A stretch of DNA of 64,000 bases from Limnoperna fortunei (taxonomy: Eukaryota; Mollusca; Bivalvia; Mytilida; Modiolidae), in the NCBI GenBank assembly GCA_944474755.1, contig OX104122.1, positions 26,563,956-26,627,955 on the forward strand, given 5' to 3'. The position numbers and the translations under genes are program-made. Under the pieces are notes generated by a model that saw only the letters and a program-made list of their open reading frames with translations, searched no databases and was not told the origin of the DNA. Below are positions 46,801 through 54,968 of the stretch, piece by piece. Numbering within the stretch: the first letter of the stretch is position 1; each line of letters starts with the position of its first letter.

Positions 46801-48089
46801 TTCATTCAAAGCCTGTGCTATATTACTGATGATTTTCTCAAATCATTTTTGTGGTTATAACATTAAGCACAAGGTTGTTTAAGTATTGTAAAACTTGTAA
46901 TGGAATGTTGTTTAAGCTCTGACATGACATTATTAAAATGGTCATGATGAAATATCATATTTGAATTAGATTCAACTTCTTTTAGTTCAAACATTTGTGG
47001 ATTAAATGTCTAAATTTGCCACAGTATCATGTATATATATTTTTTTAATATATCATTACTCTGTTTTATGACGGGTAAATCTACATAATTTATGGATGAA
47101 ATTGTAAACATTCTTCCCCACTTGTACACCTTATCAATTACATATTTTGGGAATCAGCAGATCAATGGAAATTAATGCCACATGATTGTTATTGTTTTAA
47201 TTTAGAAAAAATAATTAATTTGCTGTCTCTAAGATATTACCTTTATCACTGACAAGTGACATTTCCATCATGGCCGACATCAAACTTTTCTCTTCTGTAA
47301 GTATGTGACTGAGTTGGTACATTTCTCCTTCAAGTACTGATTAACAAATAAAAAAAATATAATTATAGGAGTTTTAATCAGTTATAAGAAAATTAACAAC
47401 TTTGAAAATCGCCATTAATGTTTAATGAGTACAGCTTAGTGACTGTATGTTGCTTAGGCAAAGTCAAATTTTTTTATTTACACACATATATATAATGCAT
47501 GGCAAAAATGAGAACTATTTCCCATTTATTATGACATCCATATACGCAGTTGGACTTTTAAAGTGTTTAAACTGTTTGCACAGTACAGTACCTGCCAGCA
47601 TTTAGACCTGTTACCCCACAAGATCACATTGTTCTGACTCTTAAGCTTGTAATGCTACATGCTGTGGGTATACGTAGAAGCATAAGTATCGCTTTTAACA
47701 TCTAGATTAACTAAATATCTAACACATTCTAGGTAAGATTGCCACATTTACTGTATAATTAATTTATTGTTAGCCTGGATGAAAGCTGCACATTAGATAT
47801 ACAATGCACAATTTAATTTGAATGAAGGTAATAACAAAATAATGAACACCGATGAAACTGTAGAAATCAACAAATAGTAGAACTTGAACTGTCCTACATA
47901 AATCTACGAGTCTTACTATGGCCAATAACATATACCTACTTGATATTTCCTTGGCTGTTTCAATGAACTGTGAGTAATTTCTGTATACATTCTGTTTGAG
48001 TGCATGCGCTGTTTCATCTGATAAGATCTGTATTTTCTGTTTCATACTCAGAAGCTGCTCCTCACCACCCTCAGTCTGCTTACTGACAA
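31724..48089 (-). CDS. exoc8: Exocyst complex component 8 (Exo84), 15 exons, N-terminal exon missing
   Basis: Subunit of the octameric exocyst, which tethers secretory vesicles to the plasma membrane before SNARE fusion and, in animals, is a RalA effector. Exons in coding order: 48089-47940, 47336-47241, 45848-45751, 44019-43877, 43276-43123, 42397-42271, 41977-41831, 41001-40950, 39747-39603, 37991-37811, 37137-37004, 35868-35749, 35010-34908, 32785-32595, 31885-31724. All phases agree and give about 666 residues with no internal stop. Order: N-terminal helical segment with NVYRNYSQFIETAKEIS and GEMYQLSHILTEEKS (residues 1-80), PH domain (about 115-235), charged linker, WIQELPENLD, then the C-terminal helical region with SLRGGPRAARRAV, FEGATTLYIRRLCEVFF and AFVVWAKQELEMFVNTF. 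These match animal EXOC8 motif by motif; human EXOC8 is 725 residues, so only some 25-35 N-terminal residues are missing. The first exon must end with one base of a split codon. Introns hold SINEs and tandem repeats. Confidence 0.95.
32375..32486 (-). mobile_element. tRNA-type SINE, 3' part, decayed, in exoc8 intron
   Basis: The minus strand carries GGGGTTTTATCTCC, GACACCTGGATATAGCTGC and GAAAGTGGCATTCAAAC; no head. Confidence 0.7.
32595..32785 (-). CDS. exoc8: exoc8 exon
   Basis: Acceptor gtaatttacag, donor AGAG|GTAAAA. It encodes DCLVSLTMNTAQFSKNCMTM, a helix LLMLHTGDLSPLITDAITEV and HFEDSLKSPDFKLE. It belongs to the C-terminal helical domain by position and phase. Confidence 0.9.
32836..33096 (-). 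mobile_element. tRNA-type SINE, full length, in exoc8 intron
   Basis: Flanked by AATTATA (32829-32835 and 33097-33103). Minus strand: GGGGCTTCGGTGGTTAATG to the CAAACAAACAAA tail, with core GGGGGTTTTCTCTGGGTAC. Confidence 0.87.
33733..33838 (+). mobile_element. tRNA-type SINE, 3' part, in exoc8 intron
   Basis: Begins at the core (GGGGGTTTTCTCCTGGTACT) and ends GGCGTTAAACATCATCAAAC. Well-preserved tail, no head. Confidence 0.82.
34042..34078. mobile_element. Partial copy of the 69-bp hairpin element
   Basis: ATCCTCACAAGTCAGGGTTT, CTGTGTCCAC then CCCTGAC; one arm is shortened. In an exoc8 intron. Confidence 0.65.
34908..35010 (-). CDS. exoc8: exoc8 exon
   Basis: Acceptor tgtattttcag, donor ACAG|GTAAAT. 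It encodes DDKWRPMNHLNKKECDKF then LEDMNSVGLDLKPFVT, equivalent to the MWRRMNLMTPEALGKLKEEM region. Confidence 0.92.
35470..35699 (-). mobile_element. tRNA-type SINE, decayed, in exoc8 intron
   Basis: The minus strand shows GGGTGTGCTCGACTCCAACC and an AGTTCGAGTCTTACTG B-box region, with an eroded core and tail. Confidence 0.75.
35749..35868 (-). CDS. exoc8: exoc8 exon
   Basis: Acceptor gtttttccag. It encodes LCNIGFDVAFVFEDTITPEL then a helix ending EGIKYRSN. The donor AAT|GTTAGT is preferred over the upstream TACAG|GTCTAA because only it keeps the frame with the next exon, giving KYRSN-DDKWRPMN, which lines up with KHRNSEEMWRRMN in vertebrates. Confidence 0.9.
35985..36177. mobile_element. 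193-bp MITE with CAGTG ends, in exoc8 intron
   Basis: Ends CAGTGTTCAATCTAGA and TCTAGATTGAACACTG. The flanks share CATCTC. Contains TAGGGGGGGCCATCATGGCC. Confidence 0.8.
36266..36640 (-). mobile_element. SINE-like element, family 2, in an exoc8 intron
   Basis: The tail GATTGATTGA lies at the low end, followed by GCGAGCAGTAGGTCAGGACG, GTGTGGCACTCTCCAAAC and CCCCTATCCACC, as in the other copies. Long open frames here are shadows of this element, not genes. Confidence 0.75.
37004..37137 (-). CDS. exoc8: exoc8 exon: AFVVWAK segment
   Basis: Acceptor ttttctatag, donor TCAG|GTACTG. It encodes FVVWAKQELEMFVNTFNRHV then FGGKSTLTVISECVQTARQH, matching SAFVVWAxxxMxMFVxxFxxxVF of EXOC8. Confidence 0.95.
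37299..37379. mobile_element. 81-bp hairpin element in exoc8 intron
   Basis: TGGATTATTGGATTTCTCCA and TGGAGAAATCCGATAATCCA are the arms; ATAGTTAAATT/AATTTAACTAT continue inward. Confidence 0.85.
37811..37991 (-). CDS. exoc8: exoc8 exon: EGATTLYIRRLCEVFF
   Basis: Acceptor ttgttgcag, donor TCTG|GTAAGA. It encodes ACDLFLKNRSAVIKYNIRQL, FEGATTLYIRRLCEVFFPCL and a tail ending YGCMS, one of the best conserved parts of the family. Confidence 0.95.
38030..39345 (+). repeat. Tandem-repeat block, unit about 180-190 bp, in exoc8 intron
   Basis: About seven imperfect units, each with CATAAACTT-like A-rich text, AGAGGACCATCCAAACAATA, GTAAGTTTTGTTTTCATTGG-like text, GAAGCC, CTTTTCCCATAGGGTCC, TTAAACTAAGTCCTG and GGCCATTTTGA. 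The block is framed by TGCTCACCTG at the left and CAGTGAGCTAAAAA at the right. It separates two exoc8 exons. Confidence 0.88.
39603..39747 (-). CDS. exoc8: exoc8 exon: SLRGGP segment
   Basis: Acceptor cctttttag, donor ACAG|GTAAAT. It encodes ARIDHRIKQLTEGLMGEL then SPERSLRGGPRAARRAVTQ and LIRLGKSAQ, matching the conserved SxRSLRGGPxAxRRAVxQLIRLGQ of EXOC8. Confidence 0.94.
40658..40910. mobile_element. 253-bp MITE with TTA target duplication, in exoc8 intron
   Basis: Flanked by TTA (40655-40657, 40911-40913). Ends GGGCTATTCCAGAAAAAAAT and ATTTTTTTCTAGAATAGCC. Harbinger-like by its TWA duplication (inference). Confidence 0.82.
40950..41001 (-). CDS. exoc8: exoc8 exon (52 bp)
   Basis: A small exon between acceptor taattccag and donor TCAG|GTAAGC. 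It encodes SEHLKDCPKIPSVKEF and joins the flanking exons in frame. Confidence 0.88.
41444..41650. mobile_element. Inverted-repeat element in exoc8 intron
   Basis: GGGCACACTTGTAGATATG and TTTCATGAATATT at the left are mirrored at the right by ATGAATATTCATAA and ATATCTACGAGTGTGCCC. TTGCTACCAC follows on both outer sides as well. Confidence 0.72.
41831..41977 (-). CDS. exoc8: exoc8 exon: WIQELPE linker
   Basis: Acceptor cacttttcag, donor AAAG|GTTACT. It encodes FLVEDKGESMVSIETDYLN followed by ADWIQELPENLDMCIAQRD and FEGAVDLVEK, matching WIQELPEDLDVCIAQRDFEGAVDL of vertebrate EXOC8. Confidence 0.94.
42271..42397 (-). CDS. exoc8: exoc8 exon: end of PH domain, probable GC donor
   Basis: Acceptor attctacag. 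It encodes RQWLDILEETKKAKAARDKQ, the closing PH helix, then AAIMLAEQQGAQTPEEERK. No canonical GT donor can be used without passing an in-frame TAA. AAAG|GCAAAT at 42271/42270 fits the GC-AG class and leaves one base, exactly the phase the next exon needs. The alternative donor CCT|GTAAAG (exon end 42247) also has the right phase but includes the TAA, so it would need a sequence error. Confidence 0.8.
42473..42725 (+). mobile_element. tRNA-type SINE, full length, 12-bp target duplication, in exoc8 intron
   Basis: Flanked by ATTATTGTTTAA at 42461-42472 and 42726-42737. Head GAGCCTCGATGGCCGAGTGG, tail AACACCATCAAACAAACAAA. It lies in the intron between the two PH-domain exons at 43.1 and 42.3 kb. 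Confidence 0.92.
43123..43276 (-). CDS. exoc8: exoc8 exon: PH domain, middle
   Basis: Acceptor tttaattacag, donor TAAG|GTGTGT. It encodes RGPVRYRFQGLYELDSLAIV then FKVLMFPDSKMYQAD, matching the RYxxLYxLDxLAxVNV and LLMFPES strands of the EXOC8 PH domain. Confidence 0.94.
43801..43869 (-). pseudogene. Tandem partial copy of the exoc8 PH-domain exon
   Basis: This stretch aligns without gaps to 43888-43956 inside the PH-domain exon: 11 differences in 69 bases by eye. The copy keeps the same reading frame with no stop and reads ESFTQIQKVNTFLF then SDSLTITTW; six of the ten altered codons change the residue. It lies just past the donor of the true exon, has no polypyrimidine tract or clear acceptor in front and no GT right after it, so it looks like an unspliced pseudo-exon left by a local duplication. 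Confidence 0.8.
43877..44019 (-). CDS. exoc8: exoc8 exon: PH domain, first part
   Basis: Acceptor atttttcag, donor ACAG|GTAAAA. It encodes VTEVPGRHLVHNGDLAEL and then VHAFLLNDSLMIATWLPNR, the first strands of the EXOC8 PH domain. A degenerate copy of its 3' half lies 87 bp downstream (see 43801-43869). Confidence 0.93.
44505..45248 (+). repeat. Tandem-repeat element with terminal hairpin, in exoc8 intron
   Basis: Four units of about 170 bp, each with TTTCTAACGTTTTTCGTGGA, CTGTGACCTTGAAATTTGA, CAAAATCAATAGGCTTCTTA, AATATCCCAAAGTTTCATTC and GAGTTATTGTCCGGAAACAA. It ends with (GGAC)n, then CCCCCGACTCTGTCGAGCGG and GGGTATAAAAATG. The CCCCCG...CGGGGG stem just before the end recalls a Helitron-type terminus (inference). 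Confidence 0.88.
45751..45848 (-). CDS. exoc8: exoc8 exon: linker before PH domain
   Basis: Acceptor tattttttag, donor TTCT|GTTAGT. It encodes a polar stretch (EQPKEQNQENPEDD) and then NLAFLLEKVEGCS, equivalent to TLLEKVEGC just before the PH domain in vertebrate EXOC8. Confidence 0.92.
45860..47230. other. exoc8 intron without recognised elements
   Basis: Nothing clear beyond TTAGGGCTGTTCCATTTAAA near 45952, which looks like the left end of a TTA-flanked MITE whose right end I could not find. Confidence 0.6.
47241..47336 (-). CDS. exoc8: exoc8 exon: core-helix segment
   Basis: Acceptor gttaatcag, donor AAAG|GTAATA. It encodes LEGEMYQLSHILTEEKSLM and MEMSLVSDK; the MYQLSHxLTE(E/Q)K motif is a hallmark of EXOC8. 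Confidence 0.93.
47940..48089 (-). CDS. exoc8: exoc8 exon (first one identified)
   Basis: Acceptor tgtaatttcag; the exon begins with the last two bases of a split codon and reads VSKQTEGGEEQLLSMKQKIQ, then a segment ending NYSQFIETAKEIS. It matches the start of the conserved exocyst-core helix of EXOC8. The donor is A|GTAGGT (phase 1), and the next in-frame codon becomes Ile where other animals usually have Tyr of YLE. Confidence 0.93.
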
Positions 48090-49539
48090 CTGAAATTACA
48101 CAGAATTCTAAAATTATAGGGCTGTTATTAGCATATCTGCCAACTGGTACCACTGAGATGGAATTTTCATGATTTCAAGTATCAGTTCATCTACATGCAT
48201 GTACGCATCTCTATTTACCCGATATCTAACATAAAGTAAAAAACTAATGATTTTAATAAAAATTCAAGAAAATTCCAGATTTTAGAAATTCCTTCTGTTT
48301 ACTGCTTTCATGAAGAAGGAATATGAAACCCTCTCAACAAGTTAATAAACAAGTCAATAGACATGTTAGCTATCTGTGAATGCATAGTCTTAAGATGTAA
48401 GAATAATTTATAAAATGGGGTAAAAACAATTAAGAAAATACTGGTAGATTCAATTGTAACCATTTTGTTTTGTTGAAAGCCTGTCTCTGTCACAAGATTT
48501 TTATGTATTGTACAACATTTAGATACATTATTAAAGCAAAATGTTTTACACTTTAAAAATTGCACAAATATTTCGCCTGACCAACAGGCTTCATCAGTGT
48601 TTTACAACAAATGACAATAACAAATAAAAATTATTTGTCATTATAAGTATATGAAATGTGCGATTCATGATAATTAAAAGAACATTAAACTAAATGATGA
48701 ACAGAAATTATGTGAAGGAAATGTCAGTTTTAATGTCACATGAGTGTTGAAAAATATGACTAATGAAAAAAGTCCAGGTTCAGACAGATACATGTATACA
48801 GTTGAGTTTTAAAAATTCTTCTGGAAAGATTTAGGTCCATTCCTGTATATATAGGTCCGTATATTATGGGTCTAATCATGGACAGTTGTCAGATTTTTAG
48901 TATTAAGAAATCAGTTTGAAGAGTATGGATCCAGAGGTGAATGAGAGTTTAATTTGGAGTAGAAAAAATAAGAGAGTTAACTGCAAATTAGCAAATCCTC
49001 TCTGGATGGATGTTTTACTTAGTTTTGCAACCTCAAAACCATCACTAAAATTCGTAAACAAGATGTTTTATCATTGGATGTTTTAAATTTTGTTCCAAGT
49101 GAAGAATTTAGTTTTTAAAAAGGATGGAAAATGCATAGTATTCAGTATCTGTAAGATATAATAGATCCAACAACAAATGACTTTAATGCATATTTATGTA
49201 ATAGTTACTTGTGTGTTGGGCCGTATCCAGAATTACGGACTGATGAAGGACCCGATATGGACCATTTATCTTGTTACATCCCGAGCCAAATATCTTTATT
49301 ACTTCAAAAGTTATGACCATTTATATATATAGAAACTTTCCCGTCCCGTTTTTAGACCAACCCTAAAATTAAAGTATTTGTATTATACAGAAGAATAAGT
49401 CTGAGAATCCTCTGCCGTCCAACTCTTTTTTTTTGCGTGGGAGAGCTCCCCATAAGCAAAACAGCGGATTTTGCGACACCGTTCTGGGTCGGACCATTTC
49501 ATCGTGTCAAATTTTATAAAACATTTTCATCCAGTTAAT

Positions 49540-49676
49540 TGCCAGTTTTCCTACCGCAGGTCGGGGGTTCTCTCCGGGTACTCCGGCTTCCTCCCCCAAT
49601 AAAAACTGGAGGCCATGAAATAGCTGAAAAATTGCTGAAAGTGGCGTTAAAACACCATTCAAACAAACAAACAAAA
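49540..49676 (+). mobile_element. tRNA-type SINE, 5'-truncated, 13-bp target duplication
   Basis: Flanked by TCATCCAGTTAAT at 49527-49539 and 49677-49689. It begins inside the core (GCCAGTTTTCCTACCGCAGG). It is inserted in the 49397-51455 element, so it is younger than that. Confidence 0.9.
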
Positions 49677-50902
49677 TCATCCAGTTAATCTATATATAAT
49701 TTGTTTCTTTAGATATTTTTCTCTAGAAATATAATCATCTTACCTTCAAAAGGGTTCAACATTAATTTTTTTATTTTACTTGTCCTTTCGGACAAGTGGT
49801 GTAGTGTCCGAAATTTACATTCACTTGTCCAAACTTTCTTTCAATATTATAAACTAATAGTCATGATAGTAAATGTCACTTTCCTTTTATGATTCTCAAT
49901 TAATTCATTGAATTAAATATGCTGTATTATTGATTTTTTTAAATATATTGTTGTATAAAGTAAGCAGATTGAAGAGAAAGCTCAGAAGTTACATGCTTAT
50001 AGTTACTGGTTTTAAAAATCTAGGATGATTGTTGTAGAAATACAGTACAAAGGCCTGAAAGCTTAACAGCTTACTCAAGGGCACCCATTATCTTTTAAGA
50101 TTGATTTGAATCAAACAAGTAGTTTAAATTATAGTGGGATAAAGTATCATTGGAAGAACAGTTTTATTAACTTACCAGTCTTCTATTACAACATAAAATA
50201 TATCACACGTTTCCATGTTAATTTTAATGAAATAAATCAAATGTCACAAAACTGTACAATAAAATAAATGTTTCTTTAATTTGTCATGAGTTACAACACA
50301 AGTTGATTGAATTATCAAAAGAAGAGAACTAGAAGTAGAAAATGGCATAATTGTGTAACATTTATTAAGTATTTAATAGAAAAATGCACTATTAAAAATA
50401 TTTAAACACATTTAAATGATTGTTTTAAAGTGACTACCAAAATACTAAATTATTATGTTTGAATCTTTTCAGTAATCATTATCGTATTTGCAATCTCCGA
50501 AACCGACTTTGTATCCTCTCCGGAGACTTGTCGTATTTTCGTGTTTTCTTTTACTGGTTTCCTTAAATGATATTATACTATGCTTTATGTTCACTGTAAA
50601 AGTCACACAGGAACCAGCTTACAAATGGCGCTTAACATGATAAACATAACGGTGTGACAGAAATACAACGATATCTGATCCAAATGGCTATAAAATTTAA
50701 AGACGATCTACAGCAACTTCAAAATCGCTTTTAAAGATGAACAAGGCAATCAGGACTATGGTTTTAAATTACTAGCCTTCAAGATTGTTTCAAACTTTTT
50801 ACTTTCACGTACAAGATAGGTTTTACTTGTCCGAACCAGACTTTAACCTGTCCCGTGCGATCAGACAGCAGTTAATGTCAAACCCTACTTCAATCAAGCT
50901 AA

Positions 50903-51134
50903 GGGGTCGTCCATAATTGTCAACCATTTTTACAAGTGTGCAAAAAGCACACTTTTTGAGACCCCCCCCCACCCCCTATCAAAAATTGTACATCAACCAT
51001 TAAACTAATATAAAAAACAAACTCCACGGAAAAAAAAATTTCTGAAGATAAAAAAAGTGTACTCAAAAATGTCGAAATTTTTAACCCCCTCTCTCAAGTG
51101 TGCAGTTTGCACACTTATGAAAATGGACGACCCC
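50903..51134. mobile_element. 232-bp MITE with TAA target duplication
   Basis: Flanked by TAA (50900-50902, 51135-51137). Ends GGGGTCGTCCAT and ATGGACGACCCC; AGTGTGCA/TGCACACT words lie inside both ends. Nested in the 2-kb hAT-like element. Confidence 0.85.
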
Positions 51135-52688
51135 TAATTTAAGCACTGGATTTAAGTCACATTGTTGTCACGTTACTTTTTGTTCAAAATGAAAGTGAAA
51201 TGTAAGGGTATCAATGGAAATGAGCTTAGAAATGGACTTAAATCATCTTGATTAAAGGGTATGACTATTATATTAATTAAGCAAAATATCTAAAGAAGTG
51301 AATTTTATCTAGTTTAACTGGACGAAAATGTTTGGAAACAATGAAATTTGCCAACCCAGACCGGTGTTGCAAAATCTGCTGTTTTGCTAATGGAGAGCTC
51401 TCTGACGTCCCACGCAAAAAAAAAGCGTTGGACGGCAGAGGATTCTCGGACTTATAGAAGAATGTGTAGCAGTTAAGAACGACCAACTTCAGTTGTCTGA
51501 ATAGAATCTGGGGGTTCCAATAAAGAAAGACGAAATTTATAAAACAGCCCTTGGCTTTGTTAAGTTATGTTAAAATTTTTATTGGATCAAAGTCTTTTAT
51601 CTTCAAATATAAAACATGTTGCCTTGCAAATTCTGACATCTGATATTTCAACAACAAGCTAAATCACTTGACGTTTGGTAAAACAAATGTCCGAATGCTA
51701 CAGTACACCCTTGAATTTTTTCTGCGGTTCCACAATATACAAACTCGAATATTAGAGATATTTCATGCTAAACATACAGTGATCAGGATCAAAATCTTGT
51801 TTTGAAAGTACTCTTGCTAATCCGTGTTCTACTCGACCCTCCATTGCAACTACTGGTTTAAAAATTGTATCCTATAGCTCTTTTAAACTATCTTCGGGTC
51901 CAGTAGACAGGTTTCTCGGAAAGCGCCCCCAAGAACAGAAAATTGATTGGTAAATCGGTGTTCTAACACACAATTTGATTGGTCCAGAAAATATAGTATT
52001 ACTTTTAGTTTAGTTGGAAGAAGTTGCAGAAAATCGAGAGAAACTGAAAAGCTTCATAATTTGCATTCTTGTCATGTAGAACTGTAGAAATCGCTTAGAT
52101 ATGTAAGAACACTTATTACCCACGGATTGACAGGGTTTCATGTTTTAAGTAAGTGTTTTGTTGAATTTTCAACTTTCACTTTCGTTATTTTCGTTTTTGC
52201 ATATATATCCACAATACCATACAAACTATGTTAGATATGATGGAAAAACATATATTTCCACATATTGCCACTGTTCCAGGTTTTAAGAAAGTTTTTTTCC
52301 CAGTTTTTCAACTTTCACTTTCGTTATTACTTGTATATTGACGATATTAGTATCATGTATGGTCATGTATGACACAGTCACAGATAAAAAAAGTTGAGGT
52401 AAAACAAAAAATAATAATAATAAATAAATAAAAAAACGCAACAATTTCACTACTTACCAATCTAATTAAAATTAAACTTTTACTTGACACCCACCCCCTG
52501 TTTTGGTATGTCATGCTATATAATTGCAAGATTTATAAAAGGAGCAAGTGAAAGACCTAATTTAATTAGACCATGTAGACTGGCTTCTTTCATTCTGAAA
52601 TTAAGTTCAAAACTTTGTCATGAGTTCAAGCCAGTTTACAAAAATATCCAACATGTGTATATACATGTCTGTTTCTTATTATTTTTAG

Positions 52689-54241
52689 ATAAATAAATTT
52701 TGCGAGAATATTGACTTTTGATTGGCTGGAAAGTATTTTCTATCAGAGGATGGAAAACAAATTTGATCGTCATGGAGACACGCGCAATTTGACGTCATAT
52801 ATTACTCCACGGGAAACTAACAGCTTTTGTATTTATCTCTTTTTTCAAAAATGTCCAGTTACAAAAATAAAATTGTTGAGTTTATTCTATTGTTTGAATT
52901 TATTTATAAGTATTAACTACAAAAAAATATTTTCTCCATCAAGGGATAACAAAATTTCCGTTGTGCACATTTTTATATAATCTGCTATGCGGATTATACA
53001 ATGTGCAAAATTCATATATGAGAGTCTGGACGACCTTTTTTGGGATGCCAGGATTGGGCATTTGTTTTAATGTAAATTCTGGATTTGGCCTTAAATTTTA
53101 CTGGGAACATCGGATAAAAAACGTAAGCAAGATCAGGGAAAGAACAAATTTTTTTCGCAGGGAATTTGGGATATAAAGTTGCCTGTATTAATTTTAATGG
53201 TTCAACAAAGGTCAAACCTAACATTGGTAGGCATGGATTTGGAAGACCATGCATGGCCATATTATCACAGTTTACAAGTGTCATTTTAGCTTATCCCATT
53301 ACAATGTTGAACTTGTTGTTAGTTGCTAATAATAAAATAGTATGAAACTTATGTCAAATTAGTATAGCATCTTTAGGTTGATTGGCAAAATTGACAACAT
53401 GTTTACAATTTTTTATTGATTAACATTATGAATTTTTGGGGAATTCAGGATTGTCTAATATTGTGATCAGAAATTCGGGATGATGACCCCTCCTCCCCTC
53501 ATCATATATTTTAAAGTCATATTTTCTTTGGTATTTTTAACCATTCGGCTAGAGCACTTTTGATGAATTATTGCTTTTCAAAATGTTCACTTTGGGAATG
53601 GAAGTATACAAATTGTAGGTTTAGATATTGAATATATAATTGTGTCTTTGGACTAACTTTTTCTTAAGTTTAACTTTGATTATACATGTACATATTGGGA
53701 AAAAAGTTCTAGGATTTTATCTCTTTATATGTGCATGTCACCTTTTTTCATAACTAAATCACCATATTTTTTAGTCCTATTAATTTACTAGGTATTCATA
53801 ACCATAATGAAAATTGCATAGCGAACATTTTCTAAGGTCTGTATGACATAGTTGCTCTTTGGCTATTTAAGGATTAACTACACAAAATATTTTCTCCATA
53901 GAGGGATATCAAAATTTCCGTTTTGCACATTGTATAATCCGCGTAGCGGATTATATTAAATGTGCACTACGGAAATTTTGTTATCCCTCGATGGAGAAAA
54001 TATTTTTTGTGGTTAATACTTATAAATAAATTCAAATAATAGAATAAACTCAACAATTTTATTTTTTAACTTGACATTTTGAAAAAAAACAGATCAACAC
54101 AAAAACTGTTAGTTTCCCGTGGAGTATTATATGACGTCAAAGGGCGCGTGTCTCCATGACTATCATATTTGTTTTCCATCCTCTGATAGAAAATATTTTT
54201 TCAGCCAATCAAAAGTCAATATTCTCGCAAAATTTATTTAT
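52689..54241. mobile_element. 1.55-kb foldback element
   Basis: The inverted arms of about 310-370 bp begin with ATAAATAAATTTTGCGAGAA at the left and are mirrored at 54241. Shared words inward: TTGATTGGCTG, TTTTCTATCAGAGGATGGAA, TTTTCTCCATCAAGGGATAA. The inner side of the right arm has its own palindrome centred on TAATCCGCGTAGCGGATTA near 53943. Unique sequence fills 53.0-53.87 kb. Confidence 0.82.
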
Positions 54242-54968
54242 TAAATTAAGTTCTTTAAATCCTATTTCCTTGATATAATCTAAACTAAGAAGAGGATTGA
54301 AATTGTCCACAATGTCTGAGTCCTAGTTTGACCCATTATCAGAAGTTGCATTCTTTTTATTGTCTGCAGCTGATTAAATGCATTACGCCTGGCAACTAAA
54401 TTCTCCCTTGTGACAAACACGCTTAAATTGCCATTTTCTCTTAAAATTTCTTTTAAGTATCAGTCCACGTAAGAATCAGGAAAAATGCATACATGTGATG
54501 GCACACTAAGGAAAAAAACGCAAACTTTTGATCATGGAATTTGATAAAACTATCCAATATAACACCATTCTAAGTTCTAAATTATTTTGCCTTTTTAAGA
54601 TATAATCATTTGAAATTTAGTTGAATTGTACAGTGAAATATGCTAGGAAAATTTCCTGCCAAATTTTTCTCTATGTAACCAGTCAAAAATTATCTAGACT
54701 ATTGACACTTTTTCAAATGTAAAATCTTTTTGGAATTTGTTTTTATATCAAAATGAATTCATCTAAGCCAAAACAGCAAAAAACAAAATTTTTGATGTGC
54801 CGCTCACTGTCTGACACTTAGCTAGAACACTATTAAACACATCACATAATACATAATTAATCTAGAACATATTTTTGTTTAATGTTTACATTCGATGCCA
54901 GAGAGAATACAGCCTGAGCATCATTATTAACTGAGAAGAGCAATCAATTTTTAGAAAAAAGACATTGT

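Larger units (their letters stand above)
49397..51455. mobile_element. 2.06-kb TIR element, hAT-like, related to 7277-7424
   Basis: Flanked by AGAAGAAT (49389-49396, 51456-51463). The inverted ends align for about 110 bp: GTCTGAGAATCCTCTGCCGT, TTTTTGCGTGGGA and GAGAGCTC at the left, all mirrored at the right. Contains a SINE (49540-49676) and a smaller element (50903-51134). No intact transposase frame; minus-strand fragments reading GQVKVWFGQVK near 50.83 kb and FGQVNVNFGHYTTCPKGQVK near 49.8 kb may be relics of an unknown coding region. Confidence 0.82.

Noticed and set aside
52111..52140. Alternative exoc8 first exon starting MKPCQSV
   Set aside because: Phase would fit, but the donor context is weak, the frame is closed upstream and the peptide does not resemble the EXOC8 N-terminus.
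53012..53284. 90-codon minus-strand frame in the foldback element
   Set aside because: No recognisable motif, inside a transposon-like region, no splice partner or start context to support it.
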